NCBI RefSeq assembly: GCF_017302275.1
Contig: NZ_JAFLDR010000005.1
Span: 1 to 64,000 of the forward strand
DNA length: 64,000 nt
Direction: 5' to 3'
Source: Sulfuritalea sp.
Lineage (GTDB): Bacteria; Pseudomonadota; Gammaproteobacteria; Burkholderiales; Rhodocyclaceae
The stretch's first letter is position 1; each line of letters opens with the position of its first letter. Below are positions 40,426 through 49,090 of this stretch, piece by piece. Under the pieces are notes generated by a model, which was not told the DNA's origin, did not search any database, and was given only the letters and a program-made list of their open reading frames with translations. Made by a program: the position numbers and the translations under genes.

Positions 40426-41033
40426 TGGGCTTGCGCGAAGGCGGGGTCGCGCAGGCGGGCGCCTGCGTGCATGATGGTCCGGCAAGCCCTGCACCCGGCC
40501 TCGATGTATCGATTGGCGCCGCGTTGGCACTAAATCGGCCTTGGTACGTCGTTCATGTGAAGGCGCGACAGGAAAACGTTGCGAGGGAAAACCTCGCGCG
40601 TCAGGGTTATTCCGTGTATCTGCCACAGATCAAGGCGCTGAAGCGCCTTCGTGGGCGGCATCAGGCACGAATGGAGCCGCTTTTCCCGCGCTACCTTTTT
40701 TTGCAGCCGGGATCACCGGATCAATCGATCGCACCGGTGCGGAGTACTTTGGGCGTGTCGGGAATCGTCCGGTTCGGCCACGATCCCGCGGTGATGCAGT
40801 TGGACACATTGCGCAGCATCCGGGACTTCGAGGTCCGGCAGAATGCGGCCAGTGACGAGGACCTGAGTCCTTTCCGATGTGACGAGCGCGTTCGGGTCGT
40901 CGATGGCCCCCTGGCCGGACTTGAGGGATTGATTACCGATATTGCACGGGATCGGGTTGTTGTCCTGATGCATCTGCTTGGCCACGATACGCGAGTGCGA
41001 ATGAGTCACCATCAGTTGCTTTTGGCCAACTGA
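40422..41033 (+). CDS. rfaH: RfaH/NusG-family transcription antitermination protein
   Basis: The 203-residue protein has a NusG N-terminal domain ([29 protein letters not shown]) and a C-terminal KOW domain ([19 protein letters not shown]). It has an extra ~37 residues ahead of the NGN domain. RfaH specialists bind RNA polymerase paused at ops sites and suppress polarity in long surface-polysaccharide operons. An ops site lies 140 bases after its stop, at the head of the downstream operon, which supports the assignment. Confidence 0.92.
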   Translation: MMGLREGGVAQAGACVHDGPASPAPGLDVSIGAALALNRPWYVVHVKARQENVARENLARQGYSVYLPQIKALKRLRGRHQARMEPLFPRYLFLQPGSPDQSIAPVRSTLGVSGIVRFGHDPAVMQLDTLRSIRDFEVRQNAASDEDLSPFRCDERVRVVDGPLAGLEGLITDIARDRVVVLMHLLGHDTRVRMSHHQLLLAN

Positions 41034-41089
41034 CCAACTGACGGGGTAGGCCGTTGGAGGACGCGGCGCGTCCGATGCAGATCCCCGTT

Positions 41090-41110
41090 GGTGCTGTTTG
41101 AGCAGTCGGC
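41090..41110 (+). repeat. Direct repeat, left copy, in ops leader
   Basis: GGTGCTGTTTGAGCAGTCGG plus C matches the right copy at 41198-41218 in 18 of 21 bases. The repeats flank the ops element at a distance of 108 bases. Confidence 0.6.
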
Positions 41111-41173
41111 ACGCGGAACGAGGCAGGTTGAAGGATTGTGTTGTCAAGTGCTGTGCATCCCGTGCACGGGCAT

Positions 41174-41186
41174 GGCGGTAGCGTGC
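41174..41186 (+). promoter_or_regulatory. ops element (RfaH recruitment and pause site)
   Basis: GGCGGTAGCGTGC contains the full GGCGGTAGCNT core of enterobacterial ops sites. It lies in the untranslated leader of a long polysaccharide operon, directly downstream of rfaH. That is the expected position. Confidence 0.85.
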
Positions 41187-41197
41187 ACGGAAAAGTA

Positions 41198-41218
41198 GGT
41201 GCTGTTTCAAGAGTCGGC
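41198..41218 (+). repeat. Direct repeat, right copy, in ops leader
   Basis: GGTGCTGTTTCAAGAGTCGG plus C is the partner of the repeat at 41090-41110; the three mismatches are clustered in the middle. Confidence 0.6.
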
Positions 41219-41314
41219 GCCGGCAGGACGGCGCCGGAGTCGAATGCCACCAGCCCCAAGCCGCCGGTAGGGCATCTCGGCTTCACGTTTCAGTTTCCCA
41301 TCCTGATATTCGCC

Positions 41315-43081
41315 ATGAGTTCGACCCGACCAATATCCCATCTGCTAAAAAAGCTTTGGCACCACATTGGTTCGCGACGGCGCGCCCAGTTCGGGTGGCT
41401 GCTGCTGCTGATGATTCTTGCATCGTTCGCAGAGGTGTTGAGTATCGGGGCGGTCTTGCCGTTTCTGGGTGTCCTGACTGCTCCGGACAAGGTGTTCTCG
41501 CATCCGGTCGCCCAGCCATTGGTTCAGGCACTCGGCTTTACCCAGCCAGCCGAACTGCTGATGCCACTAACAGCCGTCTTTTGCCTGGCCGCGCTCACGG
41601 CTGGAGCGATGCGACTGATTCTGCTTTGGGCCAGTACGCGTCTTTCCTACGCGACCGGCGCCGACCTTAGCATCAGCATCTATCGCCGCACGCTGTATCA
41701 ACCCTATTCAGTTCACGTCGCCCGCAACAGCAGCGAAATCATCAGCGGCATTTCGGACAAGTCAGGAGTTGTAATCGGGACCATCGTGATGGTTCTCACC
41801 CTCGCGACCACTTTCTTCATCCTTACTTCAATCCTTGTCGCGCTGCTATTGGTGGACCCAGTGGTCGCATTGGCAGCATTCTCTGGATTCGGAGTGATCT
41901 ACATCCTGATCATTCTGTTCGTCCGCAAGCGGTTGCAGAGCAATGGACAGCGCATAGCCCGCGAAGCAACACAGCGGATAAAGGCATTGCAGGAAGGACT
42001 CGGCGGAATTCGGGATGTCTTGATTGACGGAAGTCAGGCTGCCTACTGCAGTATCTATCACAGTTCCGACTACCCACTGCGCTGCGCCCAAGGAAGCAGC
42101 GCCTTCATTAGTGCCAGTCCTCGCTACGGGATGGAAGCGCTGGGAATGCTGCTCATCGCCGCACTCGCGTTTTCGCTTGCCAGCCAACCTGATGGCGTCG
42201 CCAGGGCCGTTCCTGTCCTCGGAGCACTTGCCCTTGGCGCTCAGCGCCTCCTGCCAGTGTTGCAGCAGGCGTACATGGCATTCACCGGGATCCAGGGTGG
42301 TCAGGCCTCCTTGCAGGACGCAATCGACCTGCTCGACCAACCTCTTCCGGACCATGCCGATCAGCCGCTTCCGGCTCCGCTTCCATTCCGCCGGGACATA
42401 GATTTGCGGAGCCTGTCGTTCAGATACGCAGACGATGCACCTTGGGTGCTCAGAGATCTGGATTTGTCGATCAAAAAGGGCAGCCGCGTCGGATTTGTCG
42501 GAACGACAGGCAGTGGAAAAAGCACCTTGCTCGACATCGTAATGGGGCTCTTGCCACCCACCGAAGGCACGCTGGAAATTGACGGACAGGCCATTACGGC
42601 AGCGACCACCCGTGCCTGGCAAGCCCATATTGCGCACGTTCCGCAGGCAATCTACCTTGCCGACAACACAATAGAGGAAAATATTGCTTTCGGAATCCCC
42701 AAGGCAATGATCGACCACCAGCGCATCAGGCATGCCGCCCGTCAGGCACAGATTGCCGAAACCATCGAGGCGTGGCCAGCGCAATATCAGACCTTTGTCG
42801 GCGAGCGGGGCGTCCGGTTGTCGGGCGGGCAGCGCCAGCGCATTGGCATCGCGCGGGCACTGTACAAGCAGGCGGACGTCATCATTTTCGACGAGGCCAC
42901 CAGCGCGCTCGACAGCGAAACCGAAGAGGCGGTCATGCAGGCGATCGAAGGACTCAGCGGTGACCTGACAATACTGATCATCGCCCATCGCCTTACAACC
43001 CTGAAGGGGTGTACCCAGATTGTCCGGGTTGGCGAATGCGCCGATCCGAGCGCCGTGCAGGGTGCGCCCCGGACGACCTGA
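41315..43081 (+). CDS. ABC transporter/flippase with fused membrane and ATPase domains (PglK-like)
   Basis: The 588-residue half-transporter has about six N-terminal membrane helices. A nucleotide-binding domain follows with Walker A GTTGSGKST, signature LSGGQRQRIGIARAL and Walker B VIIFDEATSALD. Similar proteins (PglK) flip lipid-linked oligosaccharides across the inner membrane. As the first gene after the ops leader it probably exports the glycan unit built by the downstream enzymes. ATG 41315 is chosen because the frame upstream is leader sequence. Confidence 0.9.
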   Translation: MSSTRPISHLLKKLWHHIGSRRRAQFGWLLLLMILASFAEVLSIGAVLPFLGVLTAPDKVFSHPVAQPLVQALGFTQPAELLMPLTAVFCLAALTAGAMRLILLWASTRLSYATGADLSISIYRRTLYQPYSVHVARNSSEIISGISDKSGVVIGTIVMVLTLATTFFILTSILVALLLVDPVVALAAFSGFGVIYILIILFVRKRLQSNGQRIAREATQRIKALQEGLGGIRDVLIDGSQAAYCSIYHSSDYPLRCAQGSSAFISASPRYGMEALGMLLIAALAFSLASQPDGVARAVPVLGALALGAQRLLPVLQQAYMAFTGIQGGQASLQDAIDLLDQPLPDHADQPLPAPLPFRRDIDLRSLSFRYADDAPWVLRDLDLSIKKGSRVGFVGTTGSGKSTLLDIVMGLLPPTEGTLEIDGQAITAATTRAWQAHIAHVPQAIYLADNTIEENIAFGIPKAMIDHQRIRHAARQAQIAETIEAWPAQYQTFVGERGVRLSGGQRQRIGIARALYKQADVIIFDEATSALDSETEEAVMQAIEGLSGDLTILIIAHRLTTLKGCTQIVRVGECADPSAVQGAPRTT

Positions 43082-43126
43082 GTTTTCCTTTCAATACGTG
43101 CATTCCAACATTTCCCGGGAAGATCG

Positions 43127-44353
43127 ATGAAAACAACACTCTGCAGGATCGCCGGCACACCCTTGACCACGGTTGTCGATTTCGGACGGCAGCCGCTGGG
43201 AAACGGATTCCTCGAGCCGCACCAGTTTTCCGGAGAGTATTTTTTCCCGATGGAAGCGGGATTCTCGGAGGCCAGCATGATGTTCCAGCTGATCGAACAG
43301 CCCGACCCGGAAAAGATGTTTCATGATCACTACGCGTTCTATTCAAGTACATCGAACTACATGGCAAGGCACTTCAAGGAATTTGCCGATCAGGTGCTGC
43401 GGTCGGGATACCTGGTGAAGGACGATCCATTTGTCGTTGAACTCGGATGCAACGACGGAATCATGCTGAAAAACTTTGCCGCGCAGAATCTACGCCACCT
43501 AGGGATCGAACCCTCGCTAAATGTTGCACGGGAAGCCAACAAGCACGGTGTGCGTACATGTTCCGAATTCTTCACTGAGCAACTTGCTGAATCCATCGTT
43601 GCCGAACATGGTCAGGCTGACGCTTTCCTGGCGGCTAATGTCATGTGCCACATACCGGATATCACCGGCGTCGTAAGAGGCATCAAGAAGCTGCTGAAGC
43701 CAACCGGGGTGGTCATGTTCGAAGATCCCTATCTCGGTGATGTGGTGGCCAAGACGTCCTATGACCAGATCTACGACGAACACGTCTTCCTGTTCTCCGC
43801 CCTGTCCATCCGTTACCTCTTCGGCTTGCATGAAATGGAATTGATCGACGTCCAACCCCAGACGACGCATGGCGGTTCGATGCGCTACGTGCTTGCCCAT
43901 CGGGGGGCATACCCTGTCGGCGATTCGGTGGTTCGCCTGGTAGCCGGGGAGCAGGAACAGGGCCTCGACCGGCTGGCCACCTTCGAAAGCTTCAGGGCAA
44001 GCGTGGAAGAATCCAGAACCAAGCTTGTCTCCTTGCTCCGGGACCTCAAGGCCAGGGGAAAAAAAGTTGCAGGCTATGGCGCAACATCGAAGAGCACCAC
44101 TATCCTGAATTATTGCGGAATCGGCCCGGATCTGATCGCTTACATATCCGATACCACGCCCATCAAGCAGGGGAAATGCACTCCCGGCATGCATATCCCC
44201 GTGGTTCCCTACCAGACCTTCAAGGAAGATCCACCCGACTACGCCGTGCTCTTTGCCTGGAATCATGCCGAGGAGATCATGGCAAAGGAGCGCGACTTCA
44301 TGGCCTCCGGAGGAAAGTGGATCGTTCACGTCCCCGAAGTGCGGGTGCTCTGA
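43127..44353 (+). CDS. Nucleotide-sugar C-methyltransferase (TylC3-like)
   Basis: The 408-residue protein has the architecture of sugar C-3 methyltransferases: N-terminal small domain, SAM-binding VVELGCNDGIMLKNF, the HGGSMRYV loop and a C-terminal Rossmann-like half with GKKVAGYGATSKSTT. The canonical N-terminal zinc-binding cysteines are largely gone: CRIAG in place of CRxCG, and FSEASMMF in place of CxxC-type sequence. It probably methylates a 4-keto-6-deoxyhexose. It ends one base into the next gene. Confidence 0.85.
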   Translation: MKTTLCRIAGTPLTTVVDFGRQPLGNGFLEPHQFSGEYFFPMEAGFSEASMMFQLIEQPDPEKMFHDHYAFYSSTSNYMARHFKEFADQVLRSGYLVKDDPFVVELGCNDGIMLKNFAAQNLRHLGIEPSLNVAREANKHGVRTCSEFFTEQLAESIVAEHGQADAFLAANVMCHIPDITGVVRGIKKLLKPTGVVMFEDPYLGDVVAKTSYDQIYDEHVFLFSALSIRYLFGLHEMELIDVQPQTTHGGSMRYVLAHRGAYPVGDSVVRLVAGEQEQGLDRLATFESFRASVEESRTKLVSLLRDLKARGKKVAGYGATSKSTTILNYCGIGPDLIAYISDTTPIKQGKCTPGMHIPVVPYQTFKEDPPDYAVLFAWNHAEEIMAKERDFMASGGKWIVHVPEVRVL

Positions 44354-45447
44354 TGATACTGTGCGCGAATCCTGCCGCGCAGTTCTTGAGCTACCAGTCT
44401 GAAATCGAGGCTGCGGTGTTGGCGGTGATGCGCGGCAACCGTTACATCCTCGGCAGCGAGGTTACCGCGCTCGAAAGCGAGATTGCCAGTTTCATCGGGA
44501 CTACTTTTGCGGTCGGAGTCGCCAACGGCACCGACGCAATCGAACTGGCCTTGAGGGCGCTGGATATTGGTCCGGGGGACGAGGTGATCACCGTATCGCA
44601 CACCGCCGTTGCGACCGTAGCCGCAATTGAGGCGTGTGGCGCCGTACCGGTCCTGGTGGATGTCGACCCGACCTATTTCACCTTGAACCCGGACCAATTG
44701 CCTGAAGTGCTCACTTCCAGAACGAGAGCAGTGATAGCAGTCCACCTATATGGACAGGCGGCCGACCTTGACGCCATCGGGCATTTCTGCGCCGAGCACG
44801 ATCTGGCCTTGATAGAAGACGCCTCGCAGGCGCACGGTGCTCGGTGGAAGGACCGGCGCGTTGGCAGCATCGGCCGCATTGGATGTTTCAGCTGCTATCC
44901 CACCAAGAACCTTGGCGCCATTGGTGATGCCGGGCTGATCACGACGAGTGACCCCGGGCTCGCAGAAAAGCTACGAATGCTGAGGGAATATGGATGGCGC
45001 GAGCGCTACGTCAGCGAGCTGCCCGGACTGAATACGCGGCTGGACGAACTGCAGGCAGCAATTCTCAGGATCAAGCTGCGGCATCTTGACGCGGACAATT
45101 CCAAGCGGCGGCAGATCGCCGGGCACTACGCAAAGCAACTCACCGGGCTTTCACTTGGACTTCCCGCTGCCAGGGACAATGTCGAGCACGTCTACCACTT
45201 GTTCGTCGCCAGAAGCATGCGACGCGCGGAGCTCATGACCCATTTGGAGTCCAGGGACATACATGCGGGCGTGCATTATCCGGTGCCAGTGCACCTCCAA
45301 CCTGCATACCAGGGAAGGATTCTGACCGCAAAGTCCATGGTGGTATCGGAACGGTTGGCGGCGGAAGTAGTTTCGTTGCCGATTTATCCCGAGCTCTCTC
45401 CGGAAAGCGCCGATCATGTGATCGCTGCTCTGAAGGATTTCCATTGA
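44353..45447 (+). CDS. DegT/DnrJ/EryC1-type sugar aminotransferase
   Basis: The 364-residue PLP enzyme has VANGTDAIELALRAL, an IEDASQAHGA cofactor-binding block and the PLP lysine in CYPTKNLGAIGDAG. The closest type by motif is FdtB/QdtB/DesV, which aminates C-3 of dTDP-3-keto-6-deoxyhexoses. A FdtA-like ketoisomerase gene at 47868 supports that. The start at 44353 follows the upstream TGA by an overlapping base. Confidence 0.9.
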   Translation: MILCANPAAQFLSYQSEIEAAVLAVMRGNRYILGSEVTALESEIASFIGTTFAVGVANGTDAIELALRALDIGPGDEVITVSHTAVATVAAIEACGAVPVLVDVDPTYFTLNPDQLPEVLTSRTRAVIAVHLYGQAADLDAIGHFCAEHDLALIEDASQAHGARWKDRRVGSIGRIGCFSCYPTKNLGAIGDAGLITTSDPGLAEKLRMLREYGWRERYVSELPGLNTRLDELQAAILRIKLRHLDADNSKRRQIAGHYAKQLTGLSLGLPAARDNVEHVYHLFVARSMRRAELMTHLESRDIHAGVHYPVPVHLQPAYQGRILTAKSMVVSERLAAEVVSLPIYPELSPESADHVIAALKDFH

Positions 45448-45980
45448 AAATCATTGCCCGGCCGTTTGCGGGAATCATGGTTCTTGAGCCGAAATGCTTT
45501 AGTGACAACAGGGGCTTCTTCCTGGAGAGCTTTGAACTGGAGCGGTATCGCGCAATTGGAGTCATCGAAAATTTTGTCCAGGACAACCATTCCCGTTCGC
45601 TGAAGAATGTGCTCAGAGGCCTCCACTTTACGCGGATCAAGCCGCAAGCCCAGATCGTCACGGTAATCAGGGGTCGCGTGTTCGATGTCGTGGTGGACGT
45701 CCGGCAGGCATCGTCGACTTTCGGAAAGTGGTTCGGGACGGAACTGGGTGACGCGGGGCCGCGGCAGATCTACATGGCCCCGGGATTTGCCCATGGTTTC
45801 TGTGTGCTTTCCGACTACGCTGACCTTCATTACAAGGTCAGCGAGCGCTACGATCCGACGGACGATGCCGGCCTTTTCTGGAACGATCCCGGGGTTGGAA
45901 TCGAATGGCCGGTCGACGCACCTGTCGTTTCGGACCGTGACAATGCTCATCCACGTATCGGATCCATTGCTCCGGTCTGA
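45444..45980 (+). CDS. dTDP-4-keto-6-deoxyhexose 3,5-epimerase family protein (RmlC-like)
   Basis: The 178-residue cupin has DNRGFFLESF, the catalytic-histidine block LRGLHF and MAPGFAHGFCVLSDYADLHYK. Length is typical of RmlC. RmlC epimerises C-3 and C-5 of dTDP-4-keto-6-deoxyglucose; monofunctional 3- or 5-epimerases share the fold. No rmlA, rmlB or rmlD is in the window, so the product sugar is open. Its start overlaps the aminotransferase stop by ATGA. Confidence 0.88.
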   Translation: MKIIARPFAGIMVLEPKCFSDNRGFFLESFELERYRAIGVIENFVQDNHSRSLKNVLRGLHFTRIKPQAQIVTVIRGRVFDVVVDVRQASSTFGKWFGTELGDAGPRQIYMAPGFAHGFCVLSDYADLHYKVSERYDPTDDAGLFWNDPGVGIEWPVDAPVVSDRDNAHPRIGSIAPV

Positions 45981-46010
45981 ATTCGCAGAGCAGGGAGCCC
46001 CTTTCAAGTT

Positions 46011-46925
46011 ATGAAAAAGTCAATGCTGTGGGATAGCCTGGTCAAGAATCAGTTCGCGAAAATTGACGCATCTTTTTTGTCCGATTTTCGCGAACCCGGC
46101 AATGCAAACAATCGCCTCGCCGCATGGGACCCCTACGACAAGTCGATGCGGTATTTCAAATTTCTGTTCTTTCACCAGATCCAGGCCAAGGATCCGGAAT
46201 TCTTCGCCAACTACGCGAAGATCGGCCCGACCTCGCTGGGCAACCCGGTGGTGCTTACATCGCCATCGGGGCAACCGATCAACCTCGACCATTTTTTTTC
46301 CATCGAGGAATTCACCTTTCTCGACGCAAACCTGAATACAGGCGAACTCCGGCACATTCTGGAGATTGGCGCCGGATTCGGCCGTACGGCGCAGGCTTTG
46401 GTGAATCTGTTTGCAGACCTTGAGGTTTATACCATCGTTGACCTTCCGGAGGTGCTGGCGCTAAGCCGTGCATATCTGGAGCAGGTCCTCGACGAAACGA
46501 AGTTCGCCAAATTGCGTTTCGTGGATGCATTGACGCTCGGATCAGGGCATGACGGTATCCCGACCATCGATCTGGTGATCAACATCGATAGCTTTCAGGA
46601 AATGCCAAGGCAGACCATCGAATTTTATTTCCGGCGCTTCATCGATTCGGCCGGGCATTTCTTCTCCAAGAATGCCATCGGCAAGTACTCGCCGGAATCG
46701 GTTGGTCTCCGAGGGATCGACGAAAGCCAATTGCTGGACGTTTTTTCCCTCGGCCTTTCGACCCAGATGATCGATATCTTCAATCCTGACGATTTGCACC
46801 TGGCAAGGACGCGACACGTCGAGGAGTATCGTCCCAATGCCAGTTTCACCGTCGTTGCGCAGGAACCATTGGGCATCTTTCCCTACTATCACAACGTACT
46901 TTACGCACGGGATCCCACCCAATGA
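46011..46925 (+). CDS. Putative sugar O-methyltransferase
   Basis: The 304-residue protein has a SAM-binding segment ILEIGAGFGRTAQALVNLF. It resembles the putative sugar O-methyltransferase family found in polysaccharide loci, with the typical NLDHFFSIEEF-to-methyltransferase layout and a DLVINIDSFQEM block. The methylated position cannot be told. It overlaps the next epimerase gene by ATGA. Confidence 0.75.
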   Translation: MKKSMLWDSLVKNQFAKIDASFLSDFREPGNANNRLAAWDPYDKSMRYFKFLFFHQIQAKDPEFFANYAKIGPTSLGNPVVLTSPSGQPINLDHFFSIEEFTFLDANLNTGELRHILEIGAGFGRTAQALVNLFADLEVYTIVDLPEVLALSRAYLEQVLDETKFAKLRFVDALTLGSGHDGIPTIDLVINIDSFQEMPRQTIEFYFRRFIDSAGHFFSKNAIGKYSPESVGLRGIDESQLLDVFSLGLSTQMIDIFNPDDLHLARTRHVEEYRPNASFTVVAQEPLGIFPYYHNVLYARDPTQ

Positions 46926-47860
46926 GATTCCTTGTGACGGGCGCCAGCGGGTTCATCGGCTCTGCTCTTTGCGAACGACTGCTTGCGGAGGGTCATTCCC
47001 TGATATGCCTGAGCCGTTCGTTGCATGCAGACACGCCCGGGGTGAACTGGATTCGGCATGATCTGGCGAACGATCCCTGGAATCGACTTCCGCGATTCGA
47101 CATAGATGCAGCGTTTCATCTTGCTGGCCAGACGAGTACCTACAGGGCAAGACAAGACCCCATGGGAGATGCATCCGTGAATGTCCTTGGGCTGCTGGGT
47201 CTGATGGATTACCTCAAGAGCTTACCGAGCAAACCCTTCCTTGTAATTGCAGGGACGGTGACGGAAGTCGGCGTGACGGACCGGATACCGATCAACGAAG
47301 CAATGGCCGATCACCCCGTGACTTTCTATGACATAAGCAAGCTCGCCGCCGAGATGTACTTGATGCAATATGTCCGGGAAGGATGGTTGAGGGGCTGCTC
47401 CCTTCGCCTGGCGAATGTCTTTGGGCGACGTTCCGCTGGTCAGCAAGCAGACAGGGGCATCCTAGACAGGATATTCAGCCAAGCGATGGCGGGTCGGAAG
47501 ATTGCGATCTACGGCGATGGTACTTGCCTCAGGGACTACATTTTCATTGATGACGTTGTATCAGCGTTGATAGCGGCGCCGGCGAACGCTCAAAGGACAG
47601 GTGGCAGGCATTTCTGCATCGGAAGCGGTCGGGGAATCAGCCTGAAGGATGCGTTTGTGCGGGTGATATCGCGGGCGACAGAGCTGACCGGAGTTCGGGC
47701 GTGCCATGAACATGTCGAACCACCGGCCGATCTTTCCCAAATCGAGTTCAGGAACGCCGTCATTGATTCGACGGAATTCACTCGGGCAACCGGGTGGACC
47801 CCGCAATTCAATTTTGAAGCGGGACTCGACGCCGCCTATCGCGACTTACCTGGAGAGTGA
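46922..47860 (+). CDS. NAD-dependent epimerase/dehydratase (sugar SDR), unassigned
   Basis: The 312-residue short-chain enzyme has GASGFIGSALCERLL, AFHLAGQTS and catalytic Tyr-Lys in YDISK. The Thr in AGTVTEVG replaces the usual Ser-Ser motif. It could reduce a 4-keto sugar or act as a 4-epimerase. Nothing in the sequence sets the substrate. It is followed after seven bases by the FdtA-like gene. Confidence 0.82.
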   Translation: MRFLVTGASGFIGSALCERLLAEGHSLICLSRSLHADTPGVNWIRHDLANDPWNRLPRFDIDAAFHLAGQTSTYRARQDPMGDASVNVLGLLGLMDYLKSLPSKPFLVIAGTVTEVGVTDRIPINEAMADHPVTFYDISKLAAEMYLMQYVREGWLRGCSLRLANVFGRRSAGQQADRGILDRIFSQAMAGRKIAIYGDGTCLRDYIFIDDVVSALIAAPANAQRTGGRHFCIGSGRGISLKDAFVRVISRATELTGVRACHEHVEPPADLSQIEFRNAVIDSTEFTRATGWTPQFNFEAGLDAAYRDLPGE

Positions 47861-47867
47861 ATCGAAC

Positions 47868-48263
47868 ATGGATGCAAACCCCATCAGTTTTCCGAAGCAT
47901 GTGGACGAAAATGGAGTTCTCTGCGTCTATGAGGCAGGGCGGCATGTACCCTTCGATATCCGGCGCGTATTCACGGTCTCTGCGAGAGCCGGGGATGTGC
48001 GCGGCGACCATGCGCACAGGAAGTGCTCTCAGCTGCTCGTCTGTTTGTCCGGAGAGATTCGCGTCGTCTGCGACGATGGCCGCAAGGTCAGCCATCATCT
48101 GCTGGACAGCGTGGAACACGGATTGCTTGTACCTCCGGGTATCTGGGCGCGGGAAGACTACATGAGCGATGGCGCGGTGATGATGGTTCTATGCGACCGG
48201 GCATACGAAGAAGAGGACTACATACGTGACTATGACGAATTCAAAGCGATCACAGGATCATAA
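47868..48263 (+). CDS. FdtA/QdtA-like dTDP-4-keto-6-deoxyglucose 3,4-ketoisomerase
   Basis: The 131-residue cupin (WxcM-like) has RRVFTVSARAGDVRGDHAHRK with the paired active-site histidines, LVCLSGEIRVVCDDG and a C-terminal YIRDYDEF. FdtA moves the keto group from C-4 to C-3, giving the substrate for the 3-aminotransferase encoded at 44353. Together they could make a dTDP-3-amino-3,6-dideoxyhexose. The ATG lies seven bases after the previous stop, with GAGAGTGAATCG before it. Confidence 0.85.
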   Translation: MDANPISFPKHVDENGVLCVYEAGRHVPFDIRRVFTVSARAGDVRGDHAHRKCSQLLVCLSGEIRVVCDDGRKVSHHLLDSVEHGLLVPPGIWAREDYMSDGAVMMVLCDRAYEEEDYIRDYDEFKAITGS

Positions 48264-48272
48264 GGACGCGAA

Positions 48273-49046
48273 ATGACAGAAGAAGCGAAAGCAGGCCATC
48301 AGGTCAAGACGATTGTTTCAAGGGAGGAGTTCTTTCGGATCAACGAGAAAGCCGCCAGCGAGATGAGTAGGGACGGATCCCTTCAGGGCAAGGCGCTCGA
48401 GGTTCTGGTCGAGGCCGACCGTCATCGCTGGATTCACCAGAACACATGGTTCGGCGAGCCGATCCTCAATCTTCCGCAGGACATGTTTGCGATCCAGGAG
48501 ATCATCTGGAATACGCGACCCGACTTCATCATCGAAGTCGGGGTTGCGTGGGGTGGCGGCATGCTCTTCGAGGCGGCATTGCTTGAGTTGCTTGGTGGAA
48601 AAAAGGTTGTCGGCATAGATATATTCATTCCGGAGGACCTGCGCCAACGGCTCGCCGGCCATGGCCGGCTGTCGGAGCGTCTCGCATTGATCGAAGGGAG
48701 CAGCACGTCGGAAAAAACGCTGGAGAGGGTAAGGGATCTGCTTGCAGGTTCGGACAAGGTGCTGGTAATTCTTGACTCCGATCACACGCATGAACACGTT
48801 CTAAACGAGCTTCGCACCTATGCGCCATTGGTAGGAAAGGGCCAGTACCTTATCTGCGGGGATACCATCGTCGAGTACATGCCGCCGCAAGTGCATGTTG
48901 TGCGTCCTTGGGGTCCGGGCAACAATCCGGCAACAGCAGTGAAGCAGTTCCTCTCTGAAACCGACCGCTTTGCCGTCGACGAGAGGATCGATCAACGTCT
49001 TCTCTTCTCCTGCCATCCCGGCGGCTATTTGCGGGCGGTGAAGTAA
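48273..49046 (+). CDS. CmcI/rhamnosyl O-methyltransferase family protein
   Basis: The 257-residue protein matches the CmcI-type methyltransferases. It has IHQNTWFGEPILNLPQDM, IEVGVAWGGGML as the SAM-binding loop, VVGIDIFI, and VILDSDHTHEHVLNEL with the metal-binding Asp. Family members methylate sugar hydroxyls or small molecules. In this setting it is probably a sugar O-methyltransferase. It starts nine bases after the ketoisomerase. Confidence 0.83.
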   Translation: MTEEAKAGHQVKTIVSREEFFRINEKAASEMSRDGSLQGKALEVLVEADRHRWIHQNTWFGEPILNLPQDMFAIQEIIWNTRPDFIIEVGVAWGGGMLFEAALLELLGGKKVVGIDIFIPEDLRQRLAGHGRLSERLALIEGSSTSEKTLERVRDLLAGSDKVLVILDSDHTHEHVLNELRTYAPLVGKGQYLICGDTIVEYMPPQVHVVRPWGPGNNPATAVKQFLSETDRFAVDERIDQRLLFSCHPGGYLRAVK

Positions 49047-49090
49047 CACCGGACCATGCCAACAGCCGCCAACGAAATGGGAACTCTCAA

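Larger units (their letters stand above)
41034..41314 (+). other. Structured untranslated leader of the glycan operon
   Basis: The 281-base gap holds an outer stem ACGGGG/CCCCGT (41041-41046 with 41083-41088) enclosing a perfect GGACGC-GGC-GCGTCC hairpin (41059-41073). It also contains the ops element and a 21-base near-direct repeat on either side of it. Two copies of CGTGCACGG (from 41161 and from 41182) also occur. No clear promoter was found, so transcription may come through from the MarR-rfaH promoter. Confidence 0.55.

Noticed and set aside
40981-41041. Tandem CCAACTGA repeat and CAGTTG/CAACTG hairpin at the end of rfaH as a terminator
   Set aside because: No T-run follows, and read-through into the ops leader is expected.
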